A stretch of 64,000 nt of DNA, from NCBI GenBank assembly GCA_963842125.1, contig CAWJFE010000001.1:744001-808000 (forward strand), written 5' to 3'. This DNA is from CAWCWK01 sp963842125 (GTDB lineage Bacteria; Pseudomonadota; Alphaproteobacteria; Rhizobiales; CAWCWK01). A program made the position numbers and the translations under genes. Of this stretch, positions 33,136 through 42,340 are shown piece by piece; position 1 is the first letter of the stretch, and every line of letters begins with the position of its first letter. The notes below the pieces were generated by a model. It saw only the letters and a program-made list of their open reading frames with translations. It was not told where the DNA came from and did no database searches.

Positions 33136-34548
33136 ATGGGTATCTACGGCGCTCTCACCACCGCGGTCACCGGCCTGCAGGCGCAGTCCTTCGCGCTGGA
33201 GAACATTTCCGGCAACATCGCCAACTCGCAGACCACCGCCTTCAAGCGCACCGACACGTCCTTCGTCGACTATGTCGTCGAGAATTCGCCCAAGCGTCAG
33301 AAGTCGGGCATCGTCTCGGCCTTCTCGCGCCAGACCAACGACGTGCAGGGCGATATTCTCGCCTCCTCGACCTCGACCTCGATGGCGATCAACGGCGACG
33401 GCTTCTTCCAGGTCGAGCGGCTCTTCGACTTCTCGGACGCGCAGCCGGTCTTCAACGGCGAGAACTTCTATTCGCGCCGCGGCGACTTCCAGGTCGACCG
33501 CTTCGGCTACCTCGTCAACGGCGGCGGCTACTACCTCAAGGGCCTGCCGGTCGACCGCATCTCGGGCAACGTGTCGGGCACGGTGCCCGAGGTCATCAAG
33601 ATCCCCAACGACTTCCTCGGCGCCAAGCAGACATCCGAGGTCGCCATCCGCGCCAACGTGCCGGCCGATCCGCGCACCGTCTTCTCCGGTCAGAACGGCG
33701 GCGATCCCTACATCGCCGACTCGCTTCAGGCCAACGCCTCGATTGATGACGCCGATCTCGATGCCTTCCTGGAGTCATCGATCGCAGGCGGTGCCATTAC
33801 CGTCTTCAATGAGAACGGTGCGCCGATGAATGTCCAGATGCGTTGGGCGCAGCTGGATCCGGCCACCTCTGGTATCGCCGCACCGCAGACAGCGTGGAAG
33901 ATGTATTATCAAGTCGCCGACGTTCAGGATCCGTCCTATACGGTAGGCGACGATGTCTGGAAGGCGATGCCCAACAATAGCGGCGGAGCGGGCGAAGAAA
34001 TCTTCGTCTTCGACAAGAACGGGAAGCTGAACATTGCCGATACCTACAATGGTAACGACAACTACGTTGATATCGCGCCCTTAGACATCGGCGGCCAGAC
34101 GATTCCGTCTATCCGCTTCAACTTCGGCGAGACGGGCCTCACCTCCTATGCCGATCCGTCGGGCGCCTATCAGGCGACCGAGCTGGAGCAGAACGGCTAT
34201 CCGGCGGGCGAGCTCGTCGACGTCGAGATCTCCGACCTCAACCGGATCCGGGCCAACTACTCGAACGGCATCTCGATCGACGTCGCCGAGATCCCGCTCG
34301 TCTCGTTCAACTCGGAGAACAATCTGCGCGCGCTTGACGGGGGCGGATTCGCCAAGACGACCGAATTGGGCAACCCGATCCAGGGCGCCAACGCGTCCAT
34401 CATCGGCGCGTCGCTGGAGGCTTCCAACACCGATATCGCCGACGAGTTCTCCAAGCTCATCGTCACCCAGCAGGCCTATAGCGCCAACACCCGCATCGTT
34501 TCCTCGGCCGACGAGATGATGCAGGAGACGCTCAACATGAAGCGCTAG
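33136..34548 (+). CDS. flgE: Flagellar hook protein FlgE
   Basis: FlgE polymerises into the hook that links rod and filament. The 470-residue protein begins with the rod/hook/filament N-terminal motif MGIYGALTTAVTGLQAQSFALENISGNIANSQTTAFKR and ends with the matching helix EFSKLIVTQQAYSANTRIVSSADEMMQETLNMKR. The central D1/D2 region has INGDGFFQVE and a FlgE-specific EIPLVSFNSENNLRA stretch. The middle (about 33730-34090) has noticeably lower GC than its surroundings, as usual for the variable exposed domain. It is the first of flgE-flgK-flgL and sits behind a sigma-54 promoter. Confidence 0.95.
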   Translation: MGIYGALTTAVTGLQAQSFALENISGNIANSQTTAFKRTDTSFVDYVVENSPKRQKSGIVSAFSRQTNDVQGDILASSTSTSMAINGDGFFQVERLFDFSDAQPVFNGENFYSRRGDFQVDRFGYLVNGGGYYLKGLPVDRISGNVSGTVPEVIKIPNDFLGAKQTSEVAIRANVPADPRTVFSGQNGGDPYIADSLQANASIDDADLDAFLESSIAGGAITVFNENGAPMNVQMRWAQLDPATSGIAAPQTAWKMYYQVADVQDPSYTVGDDVWKAMPNNSGGAGEEIFVFDKNGKLNIADTYNGNDNYVDIAPLDIGGQTIPSIRFNFGETGLTSYADPSGAYQATELEQNGYPAGELVDVEISDLNRIRANYSNGISIDVAEIPLVSFNSENNLRALDGGGFAKTTELGNPIQGANASIIGASLEASNTDIADEFSKLIVTQQAYSANTRIVSSADEMMQETLNMKR

Positions 34549-34824
34549 CCTCATAGGGACTAGGCCTAGGCGGCGACGTCTGCGCGCGGCGTCCAGGCGC
34601 CGCGCAAGGCTCACGCCGCGCCATCGGCCGATCGGCAAGACCATCAGCCATCGAGACCATCGCGGGGCGCCACGGGCGCCTCGTTCCCGGAAACGGCCAT
34701 CGGCGCCGCCCGGAGTTAAACGGACGATAACCCTGACGGGCGTATCGTGGTGAACGGACAGGGTTAAAGCGCGCGACCCAGAGGGTCACGCCCGCAGGTC
34801 TCGCGTAGTCGCAAGGGGTGTATC

Positions 34825-36697
34825 ATGGGTCTAGGCAACGTATTGGGCACCGCTCTGTCGGGTCTGCAGGTCACGCAGAGCTCGATCGAGATCGTCAGCC
34901 AGAACATCGCGAACTCGACCACCAAGGGCTATACGCGCAAGCTGCACGACCAGGACTATGTCGACGCCAACGGCTCGAACTACGTCCGCTCGCTCGAGGC
35001 GACCCGCGCGCTCGACGTCATGCTCCAGCGCTCGGTGCGCCAGGAGACGGCTCGGATGGGCGAGACCGAGGCGCGCAACGGGCTCCAGTCGCAGCTCGGC
35101 CTCCTCTTCGGACAGCCGGGCAGCAACATCGCGCTCGACACCATGTTCAACGACGTGGTCGAAGCGCTCGAGGGCCTCGTGACGACGCCCGAGAGCAACG
35201 GCGCCCGCCAGGAAGTACTCTCCCAGGCGCAAAGCTTCGCGGCCCGGCTCAACCAGCTCTCCGACGGCGTGCAGGAACTGCGCCGCCAGGCCGAGGTCGG
35301 CATTGCCGAGGGCGTGCGCGAGGCCAATGACGCGCTCCAGGAGATCGAGCGCCTCGACGCGCAGATCGTCATGGAGACCGGCATGGGCCGCGTCGACGCG
35401 GACCTTCTCGATCAGCGCGACATCGCCATCGATAGGCTCAACGGCTTCATGGAGGTCCGCACCTTCGAGAAGGGCAATGGCGGCGTCTCGGTCATGACGA
35501 CGGGCGGCGTGATGCTGCACGACATCCGCGCCGTCGAGATCTCCTTCGACAGCCGCCGCTCGGTCTCGGCGCAGCAGCTCTACGACCGCGACGACGCCCA
35601 GCGCGGCGTCGGCACGATCACGATCGGCATGCCGGACGGCGCCAAGCTCGACCTTCTCTCCTTCGACGGCATGCGCGGCGGCAGGCTCGCCGGCCTCGTC
35701 GACATGCGCGACACCGACCTCGTCGAGGCGCAGGCCCAGCTCGACGAGATCGCCCACGCGCTCGCCAAGGCGACCCAGACGACGCCGGCGTCGGTCGCCC
35801 CGGAGGCGCCGCCCGCAGTTCCGCCTGCGAACTGGCAACCGACCTATGACGATTTCAGCCTTGACCTGACCGGCTTCGCTGAGGGCGATACACTATCGCT
35901 GACCTTCCAGAACCAGAAACTACACGTTTGTCGCGCAGGACGGCGCAGGCGCGATCGATCCCGGCTTCACTGCGGATCCGAACGACACGGTCGTAGCCCT
36001 CGACGTCTCGCGACCGCCAGACAGCGTCGGACTGGGCCACGACCATCGCCGGCAATCTCGCAGGCGGAACGAGCGCGCTCAATGTGGTCTCGGCCGCTGG
36101 CGATACGCTCACGATCCGTGGTGGGCCGTGCTGATTCTCTGAAGGTTTTGCCGGAACAATCGCTCAGGACGCCAATGGGCGCCGCTCGGCCTTTCGCTCT
36201 TCACCGCCGGCGCCACGGCCTATACGAACGCGCCCGGCCTCGGCTTCCAGCAGAAGCTCGGGTTTGCGGCCAACATCTCGGTCAACGCCGACCTCACGAA
36301 CGATCCGAGCCGGCTGGTGCGCTATTCGGCGACGACCTACCAGGGCGACACGGCCCGGCCAGAGGCGCTTCTCGAAGCCTTTGACGGCGCGACGCGCAGC
36401 TTCGCGCCCGCCGGCGGCGTCGGCGGTCAGGGCAAGCCCTTCGAGGGCACCCCGTCCGACTATCTGCGCGCCGTCATCTCCTCGCAGGGCGCCCGCACCG
36501 CCAACGAGGCGCGCCGCGCCGACGCGCAGTCGCTCGTCACGCAGAGCCTCGTCGAGCGCGCCGAGCGCTCGTCGGGCGTCGATATCGAGCAGGAGATGGC
36601 CGATCTCCTCGATCTGCAGAACATCTACAACGCCAACAGCCAGGTCATCCGCGTGGTGCAGGAGCTGATGGATCAGCTGATGAACTCCGTCCGGTAG
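34825..36697 (+). pseudogene. flgK: Flagellar hook-associated protein 1 FlgK, frameshifted in the central region
   Basis: FlgK (HAP1) caps the hook and joins it to the filament. The N-terminal part (MGLGNVLGTALSGLQVTQSSIEIVSQNIANSTTKGYTRK onward) is open from 34825 to about 35917. The C-terminal part (LGLSLFTAGATAYTN... to DLLDLQNIYNANSQVIRVVQELMDQLMNSVR) is open in another frame from about 36182 to 36697. In between, family-like text is spread over three frames: an extra A in the AAA at 35917-35919, another base between 36007 and 36045, and at least two changes between 36118 and 36182. The intact product would be about 620 residues. Motile relatives need FlgK, so sequence errors are the first explanation. 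Confidence 0.8.
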
Positions 36698-36805
36698 CGC
36701 CCGGACGAAATGCCTGGTGCGCGGCGCGCAAGCCGCGCGGACGACCGGGACCAGACGACAAGGCGCACGCTTCGCCGGGCGCGACACGAGTTGAGGGTTA
36801 AGACG

Positions 36806-38488
36806 ATGCTTATTTCGGGCTACGGCGCAGGCACCAACCTGAGCTACCAGATCCGCAACATGCAGGACACGATGGGCGACCTGCAGCGCCAGCTCTCGAC
36901 GGGCAAGGTGAGCCGCGATTTCGCCGGCCTCGGCGCCGGGCGCGACGTGTCGCTGACCATGCGGGCCCAGCTCTCGAAATCGTCGTCCTTCGGCCAGACG
37001 ATCTCCTTCGTCTCCGGCCGGCTGGAGGCGACGCAGCTCGTACTTCAGAGGGTCGAGGGCATTCTCAACGACACCGCCACCGGCACGCTCGAGGCCAATA
37101 TCCAGCTGACCTCGGAGGGCAAGACCGTCCAGCAGATGCTGGCCGACAAGCGCCTCGAGGAAATGCTCGCCCTCCTCAACACAGAATACGAGGATCGCAG
37201 CCTCTTCTCCGGCCGCAAGACCGACGGCGCCTCCAATATCGGCGCCGACGCGATCATGAACGGCGCAGGCGGCAAGGACGGTCTCTTGGAGATCATCGAC
37301 GAGCGCCAGGCGGCCGACAAGGCCGGCGCCAACGGCGCGACGGGGCGCGTGGGTGTCACGGCATCCTCCGCCACGGCGGTCACGCTCGCTGACGAGGCCA
37401 ACCCGTTCGGCCTCAAGCTGAGGCCGGATTCGCTCCTCACCAGCCTGCCCGCGGCCGTCACCACCGTTCCCGCCGATCCGACGACATACGTGCCCGCCGC
37501 AGGCGGGGTCTCCGAGACCCTCGGCTTCGATCTCGGCGCGACCATGCCGGCTGTCGGCGACTGGATCTCCTTCGAGGTCGAGATGCCCGGATACGACGCC
37601 GACCTCTACTCGATCCTCGAGGACCCCACACGCGAGCGCACGCGCGCCGAGCAGACCCATCTCATCGAGACCATCCGACTGAAGGCCGGCCCGGCGGGCG
37701 CCAGGGATCCGGAGTTCGTCGCCGTCGCCGGCACCTATACGCCAGCCCTTCGCGAGCCCAACGATATCATGGGCTTCGAGCTCGGTGAGGGTGCGACGCC
37801 CGCCGACAGGATCGCCGCCACCGCCGCCAACATGCAGGCCGCCATTGAGGCCGCGTTAACCGAAATGACGGTCGAGAAGCTGCCCAATGCCTCCGCGATC
37901 CAGGCGGCCGAGGACTTCTTCGCCTATGACGACGCGGCCAGCACGACGCATCCCAAGCGGGTGAATGCCACGCAGGACGACTGGCTGCCCAACGCGACCG
38001 CCAAGGCGACCACGACGCTCTGGTACACCGGCGAGGTCGGCGGCGGGCGGGCGCGTGATTCGGCCGTCGCCAAGATCGACGACAACCTCAAGGTCTCCTA
38101 CGGCGCCCGCGCCAACGAGGACCTCTTCAAGGACACGCTCGCCGCGCTCGCCGTCTTCGCCAGCGAGGACTTCCCCGTCGACGACAACGAGAACCGCGCG
38201 CGCTACATGGACATGGCCGACCGGGTCCGCTTCTCGGTATCGGGCACCGAGACCGACCAGCGCTCGCGGGCCCTGCAGGCCGATTTCGCCTCCGTGCAGG
38301 TCGCCGTCGAGGAGGCCCGCCAGCGCCACCGCTTCCGCGACGTGCTCGCCGAGGACATGATCGACCGCGTCGAGGCATCGGACGACAACCTCGTCGCCAC
38401 CCAGCTCCTCGCGCTCCAGACGCAGCTGCAGATGAGCTTCCAGACGACATCCATGATCTCGCGCCTCAGCCTGGCCAACGTGCTCTAG
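36806..38488 (+). CDS. flgL: Flagellar hook-associated protein FlgL (flagellin-like), unusually long
   Basis: FlgL (HAP3) forms the second junction between hook and filament. The 560-residue protein has the flagellin-type N-terminal helix (YQIRNMQDTMGDLQRQLSTGKVSRDF) and C-terminal helix (ATQLLALQTQLQMSFQTTSMISRLSLANVL). The length is well above the usual 300-400; the extra sequence is a central Ala/Asp/Thr-rich block between about residues 185 and 400, likely surface exposed. The ATG at 36806 begins MLISGYGAG and keeps the conserved helix. It follows flgK on the same strand; a good terminator follows at 38527. Confidence 0.87.
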   Translation: MLISGYGAGTNLSYQIRNMQDTMGDLQRQLSTGKVSRDFAGLGAGRDVSLTMRAQLSKSSSFGQTISFVSGRLEATQLVLQRVEGILNDTATGTLEANIQLTSEGKTVQQMLADKRLEEMLALLNTEYEDRSLFSGRKTDGASNIGADAIMNGAGGKDGLLEIIDERQAADKAGANGATGRVGVTASSATAVTLADEANPFGLKLRPDSLLTSLPAAVTTVPADPTTYVPAAGGVSETLGFDLGATMPAVGDWISFEVEMPGYDADLYSILEDPTRERTRAEQTHLIETIRLKAGPAGARDPEFVAVAGTYTPALREPNDIMGFELGEGATPADRIAATAANMQAAIEAALTEMTVEKLPNASAIQAAEDFFAYDDAASTTHPKRVNATQDDWLPNATAKATTTLWYTGEVGGGRARDSAVAKIDDNLKVSYGARANEDLFKDTLAALAVFASEDFPVDDNENRARYMDMADRVRFSVSGTETDQRSRALQADFASVQVAVEEARQRHRFRDVLAEDMIDRVEASDDNLVATQLLALQTQLQMSFQTTSMISRLSLANVL

Positions 38489-38526
38489 GAAAGCGCGACG
38501 GCCGCTCTGACGTGGCCGCGAACAGG

Positions 38527-38557
38527 AAAAGGCCGGACTGGGAGGTCCGGCCTTTTT
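38527..38557. terminator. Rho-independent terminator between flgL and dksA
   Basis: AAAAGGCCGGAC-TGGGAG-GTCCGGCCTTTTT is an 8-bp GC stem with flanking A and T tracts. It reads as an intrinsic terminator for flgL on the plus strand and, because of the A-tract, also for dksA on the minus strand. It is the clearest intrinsic terminator in the window. Confidence 0.9.
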
Positions 38558-38606
38558 CGTGGTCGATCGTGGTGATGTCGAAGCCGATCGCTCCCGAGTT
38601 CCGGCC

Positions 38607-39023
38607 TCAGTCGTCGCGATAGACCCGCTCGCGGCGCTCGTGCCGCTCCTGCGCCTCGATGGAGAGCGTCGCGATGGGCCGTGCGTCGAGGCGCTTCAAT
38701 GCGATCGGCTCGCCGGTATCGTCGCAATAGCCGTAGGAGCCGTCCTCGATCCGGGCGAGCGCGGCGTCGATCTTGGCGATGAGCTTGCGCTGCCGGTCGC
38801 GGGCACGAAGCTCGATCGCGCGGTCGGTCTCCGACGAGGCGCGGTCGACGATGTCGGGCAGCGCGATCCGGTCCCGGCTCAGCGAGTCGAGCGTCTCCTG
38901 GCCCTCGCGAAGGAGCTCTTCCTTCCACGCGACGAGCTTGCGGCGGAAATAGTCCTTCTGCCTCTCGTTCATGAAAGGCTCGGCCGGGCTCGGCTGGTAG
39001 TCCATCTCGATCAGCGACATCAT
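38607..39023 (-). CDS. dksA: RNA polymerase-binding protein DksA
   Basis: DksA enters the RNA polymerase secondary channel and works with ppGpp on rRNA and amino acid promoters. The 138-residue protein has a coiled coil with NERQKDYFRRKLVAWKEELLREGQETL, the tip DRASSETDRAIELRARDRQRKL, and the C-terminal region GSYGYCDDTGEPIALKRLDARPIATLSIEAQERHE. Only one cysteine of the classical four-cysteine zinc finger remains, a pattern seen in alphaproteobacterial DksA, so the finger is probably zinc-free or redox-insensitive. Tandem ATGs at 39023 and 39020 leave one residue of doubt. It lies downstream of fliX on the same strand. Confidence 0.93.
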   Translation of the reverse strand: MMSLIEMDYQPSPAEPFMNERQKDYFRRKLVAWKEELLREGQETLDSLSRDRIALPDIVDRASSETDRAIELRARDRQRKLIAKIDAALARIEDGSYGYCDDTGEPIALKRLDARPIATLSIEAQERHERRERVYRDD

Positions 39024-39290
39024 GCGTTCCCCTGATTGCCGGACCCCGCTCTCCCGGCGGCGCCCGTTGCGGGACCGGATGCGAACCCGCCCGCCATTGT
39101 CGTCCTCTGCAGTCCTTTTGGCGGTCCCGCCGGCCAACCTCACGACCCGAGGGCCGTGTGGTGACCGGGAGCACTGCCACGGACGTTTCGCGCGCAGCAT
39201 ACGCGCAAAGATGAACAAGCTGTGGCGTGATACGCCTGGAGCCTTGCGAAGGCCGCTTAAATTTCGGTCATCGACGGCCCTTCGGGAGCG

Positions 39291-39818
39291 TCAATCGCCG
39301 GCATTCCCAAGGCCTGCGACGTCTCTGTCGTGGTATGCTTGGTCGTGTGTCGCTTGATCGGGTGTCGCTTGATCGTGTGTCGCCTGCGCCGTCTCGGCTT
39401 TGGCGAGCTCCACGCGCACCCGCAGCTCCAGCGCGGCCATGACCCGCTCCAGCCCGGCATCCATGCCGGGACCGCCCAGCGCGTGCAGCTGGCCAGCCAG
39501 GACGTCGAGCGCGTCGCGTCCCTCGCCGCCGGCGAGACGGTCGGCGCGAACCTCGTCGAGCGTCTCCAGGATCGCGAGGCCCTTGCGGGCCCGGCGCCGG
39601 GTCGCCGGCGAGACGGCCTCCTCGCCGGCTTGCAGCGATAGAAGACCTTCGACGGCACCGGCCGCCCGCATGGACGGGCTGCGCAGCGGCCGACGCCCGG
39701 TGAGTAGGGCAGCGAACTCGCCGCGCCCCGTGCCGCCCGTGCTCAAGCCTCCCGTGGCCTGCGCCCCGGCGCGGGGCACGGCAGAGCCGATCCGCCTCGT
39801 CTTGGCCTCGATATACAC
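39291..39818 (-). CDS. fliX: Flagellar assembly regulator FliX
   Basis: FliX couples early flagellar assembly to the sigma-54 activator FlbD in Caulobacter-type systems. The 175-residue protein has the conserved core LLSLQAGEEAVSPATRRRARKGLAILETLDEVRADRL and the C-terminal helix LERVMAALELRVRVELAK. The gene is divergent from flgI, the order found in Caulobacter and relatives. The last 25 residues are a repetitive tail (ATHDQ, ATPDQ, ATHDQ, AYHDR) made by 15-bp tandem repeats at about 39333-39390. The start is GTG at 39818. A CtrA-like site lies about 105 bases upstream. Confidence 0.82.
   Translation of the reverse strand: MYIEAKTRRIGSAVPRAGAQATGGLSTGGTGRGEFAALLTGRRPLRSPSMRAAGAVEGLLSLQAGEEAVSPATRRRARKGLAILETLDEVRADRLAGGEGRDALDVLAGQLHALGGPGMDAGLERVMAALELRVRVELAKAETAQATHDQATPDQATHDQAYHDRDVAGLGNAGD
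39333..39390 (-). repeat. 15-bp tandem repeats in the 3' end of fliX
   Basis: The unit GTGTCGCTTGATCG(G/T) (plus-strand view) occurs at 39347-39361 and 39362-39376, with degenerate units on both sides. It encodes the ATxDQ pentapeptide tail of FliX. The unit length is a multiple of three, so copy-number change would not shift the frame. Confidence 0.7.
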
Positions 39819-39920
39819 GCAGCCACCGGCCTTTCGCTCGAGAGGATCTCGGGTTCGGATGATCCCAGGCCTGGACGACGTCCGGTCGGGATGATCTCAC
39901 CTCACCCTCGCGGGCTTTGC

Positions 39921-39935
39921 CTAACGAGCGGTTAA
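39921..39935. promoter_or_regulatory. CtrA-type site between fliX and flgI
   Basis: CTAA-CGAGCGG-TTAA matches TTAA-N7-TTAA with one mismatch. It lies in the fliX-flgI divergent region, 103 bases from the fliX start and 190 bases from the flgI start. In Caulobacter this same intergenic region is CtrA-controlled, which supports the call. TTAACC at 39996-40001 is an additional half-site. Confidence 0.5.
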
Positions 39936-40125
39936 CGCCCGTCCCGGCCTGGTGCGAACGGCCGCGCCATCGCGCCACACCGACGAAACCCCTCGTTAAC
40001 CACGTTGGGGGACGATGCGGCCTGAGAACACGGCGCGTCATCCGTCCGCGCATCTTCGCACGACGGTCGATTAGGGGTTGGGTCGCATGGCTGAAGGTCC
40101 ACGGGCTTGTGATGACAGGCCGACG

Positions 40126-41370
40126 ATGCGCCGCAACCCGAGGCCTCGCGCGGCCGGGATCGTCTCCCGTCTGTCGCACCGGGTGGCCGGTGCCGCGACG
40201 ATGCTCGGCCTCGCTGCCGGCCTCGTGATCGGGCTCGGCGTCCTCGCCCCGGCCACGGCCGAGGCGGCGTCGCGCATCAAGGATCTCGTCGAGGTCGAGG
40301 GCGTGCGCGAGAACCAGCTCGTCGGCTACGGCCTCGTCGTCGGCCTCAACGGTACGGGCGACGGCCTCAACAACTCGCCCTTCACCCGGCAGAGCCTCGA
40401 GGCCATGCTGGAGCGCATGGGCGTCAACACGCGCGGCGAGCGGTTGAAGACGGCCAATGTGGCCGCCGTCATGGTGACGGCGAACCTGCCCGCCTTCTCC
40501 ACCCAAGGCACCCGGATCGACGTGACGGTCTCGGCCATGGGCGACGCGCGCTCGCTTCTGGGCGGCACGCTCCTCGTCACCCCTCTTCTCGGTGCCGATG
40601 GCGAGGCCTATGCGGTCGCGCAAGGCCCGCTCGCGGTCGGCGGCTTCGCGGCCGTGGGCGAGGCGGCCACCATCACGCGCGGCGTGCCGACCTCGGCCCG
40701 CATCGCCAACGGCGCCCTCGTCGAGCGCGAGCTCGGCTTCGACCTCTCCCACGTGCGCAGCCTGCGCCTGTCGCTGCGCAATCCCGACTTCACGACCGCG
40801 CGCCGCATCGAGCGCGCCATCAACGGCTTTCTCGGCCTCAAGGTCGCGCACGCGACCGATCCGGCGACGGTGCGGCTCGACGTTCCGGCCGAGTTCATCT
40901 CGGGGGGCACGCACGCCGTCGTCTCCAAGGGCGGCGACGGATATCCCGGCACGGCCGGGCGCTCCGACATCGTCGGCCTCATCACCGAGATCGAGCAGCT
41001 GACCGTGACGCCCGACCAGATCGCCCGCGTGGTGATCGACGAGTCGACCGGCGTCATCGTCATGGGCGCGGCCGTCCGTGTCAGCGAGGTCGCGGTCGCG
41101 CAGGGCAACCTCACCGTCACGATCACCGAGGCGCCGCAGGTCAGCCAGCCCGCGCCCTTCTCCGACGGCGTGACGACGGCCGTGCCGCGCACCCAGGTGA
41201 CGGTCGACGACGAGCCGCTCAACGGTCTCGCCATCGTCGCCGAACAGGTCACGCTCTCGGAGCTCGTCGACGGGCTCAACGCTCTCGGCGTCGGCCCGCG
41301 CGACATGATCGCCATCCTTCAGGCCATCAAGGCGTCGGGCGCGCTCCAGGCCGATCTCGACGTCATCTAA
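40126..41370 (+). CDS. flgI: Flagellar P-ring protein FlgI
   Basis: FlgI is exported by Sec and forms the ring around the rod in the peptidoglycan layer. The mature part begins ASRIKDLVEVEGVRENQLVGYGLVVGLNGTGD and has the family blocks NVAAVMVTANLPAF, SAMGDARSLLGGTLLVTPLLGADG and VVIDESTGVIVMGAAVRVSEVAVAQGNLTVTI, ending MIAILQAIKASGALQADLDVI. The start is uncertain: ATG 40126 gives a 414-residue precursor with a basic n-region and hydrophobic core up to AEA; ATG 40087 (better ribosome binding site AGGGG) and GTG 40078 are alternatives. The stop TAA at 41368 is also the first base triplet of repeat B2. Confidence 0.93.
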   Translation: MRRNPRPRAAGIVSRLSHRVAGAATMLGLAAGLVIGLGVLAPATAEAASRIKDLVEVEGVRENQLVGYGLVVGLNGTGDGLNNSPFTRQSLEAMLERMGVNTRGERLKTANVAAVMVTANLPAFSTQGTRIDVTVSAMGDARSLLGGTLLVTPLLGADGEAYAVAQGPLAVGGFAAVGEAATITRGVPTSARIANGALVERELGFDLSHVRSLRLSLRNPDFTTARRIERAINGFLGLKVAHATDPATVRLDVPAEFISGGTHAVVSKGGDGYPGTAGRSDIVGLITEIEQLTVTPDQIARVVIDESTGVIVMGAAVRVSEVAVAQGNLTVTITEAPQVSQPAPFSDGVTTAVPRTQVTVDDEPLNGLAIVAEQVTLSELVDGLNALGVGPRDMIAILQAIKASGALQADLDVI

Positions 41371-41474
41371 AGCCGTTCCAGCGAAGGTGCGATAGCACCG
41401 CAGCGTAAGGAACCACGCAAGAACGACGCGCTAGAGCCCGTTCGGTGAATGGATAGGAACCGGATGCGCTCTAG
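41368..41474. repeat. Family-B intergenic repeat, copy 2 (starts at the flgI stop codon)
   Basis: The element begins TAAAGCCGTTCC, with TAA being the flgI stop. It includes the same mini-hairpin GGTGC-GATA-GCACC and the palindrome CTAGAGCCCGTTCGGT...AACCGGATGCGCTCTAG. It matches copy 1 (30642-30750) over its full length with about 14 differences and fills most of the flgI-cheL gap. Confidence 0.8.
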
Positions 41475-41519
41475 CCACTCCTCACTCTTCCTCGTCAACC
41501 AGTCTCGAGAAGGCACCCC

Positions 41520-41807
41520 ATGGAACTCCAGGTCTCCCCGGCGCAGATGCAGAGCATCAAGGACGGCCGTGTGCCCGCGCACGTGGCCAAGATGGCCCGC
41601 GAATACGAATTGGTCTTTCTCCAGACCTCGTTCAAGGCGATGTTCGGTGAGATGATGGACGGCGTCGGCGAGACGGGCGCGGGTGCGGCCACCTGGCAGT
41701 CCATGCTGGTCGAGGAATACGCGAACGCGGTCGCCGATGTGGGCGGGATCGGCCTCTCCGACGCCCTCGCGCGCGACATGATGCGCTATCAGGAGATCGG
41801 CCAGTGA
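41520..41807 (+). CDS. Rod-binding protein, FlgJ N-terminal-like (CheL)
   Basis: This 95-residue protein matches the rod-binding domain of FlgJ without a muramidase domain; in rhizobia and Caulobacter the same gene is called cheL. It shows the family text VAREYELVFLQTSFKAMFG-like (AREYELVFLQTSFKAMFGEMMDG), then WQSMLVEEYANAVADVGGIGLSDALARDM. It is probably an early rod scaffold or chaperone. It follows flgI, and its TGA overlaps the GTG start of the next gene (GTGA), so the two are coupled. Confidence 0.87.
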   Translation: MELQVSPAQMQSIKDGRVPAHVAKMAREYELVFLQTSFKAMFGEMMDGVGETGAGAATWQSMLVEEYANAVADVGGIGLSDALARDMMRYQEIGQ

Positions 41808-42337
41808 TCGCCGCCCAGGCATCTGCCCACCATCATGCCGAGACGCCTGCCCCCCTCGCACTGATCGACGACGACGAGGACGGCACCGAGATCGCGCCCG
41901 TGCGCGACGAGGCGGAGGCCGACGGTCTCCTTCTCCACCTCACCGAGACGATGGAGGCGATGAACGCGGTCATCGAATTGGAGACCCGGCTCGTGCGCGC
42001 CGCCAAGCTGCGCGAGGCCATGCGCCTCCACGACGACAAGTACCGCCTCGTGCGCCAATACCGCACGGCGGTGCGCGCGATGAAGGCCAACGGGCCGGTG
42101 CTGCGCGACATGATGCCCGAGCGCATGGAGCGCCTCTCGCAGCGCCACGACGCCTTCGCACGCTCGGTCAGCGCCAACCTGGAGACGCTGCGCACGGCGC
42201 GCGACGTCTCCGAAGGGCTGGTGCGCGCCGTCTCGACCGAGCTCCACGAGGCCCACGCCAACGCGCCCTATTCGGAGAAGGGCCAGGTCGACCTCGCCCC
42301 GAAATCGACGCCGCTCAGCATCGACAAGGGCGTTTGA
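41804..42337 (+). CDS. FlgN-like flagellar protein (putative)
   Basis: This 177-residue, acidic, almost all-helical protein has strong heptad character (LLLHLTETMEAMNAVIELETRLVRAAKLREAMRLHDDKYRLVRQYRTAVRAMK and a second coil around ERMERLSQRHDAFARSVSANLETLRTARDV). The coupled position after cheL and the helical hairpin fit FlgN, the export chaperone of FlgK and FlgL, but sequence likeness is weak, so the name rests mainly on context. The start is GTG at 41804, inside the cheL stop. It is convergent with alkB three bases later. Confidence 0.6.
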   Translation: MIAAQASAHHHAETPAPLALIDDDEDGTEIAPVRDEAEADGLLLHLTETMEAMNAVIELETRLVRAAKLREAMRLHDDKYRLVRQYRTAVRAMKANGPVLRDMMPERMERLSQRHDAFARSVSANLETLRTARDVSEGLVRAVSTELHEAHANAPYSEKGQVDLAPKSTPLSIDKGV

Positions 42338-42340
42338 GGG

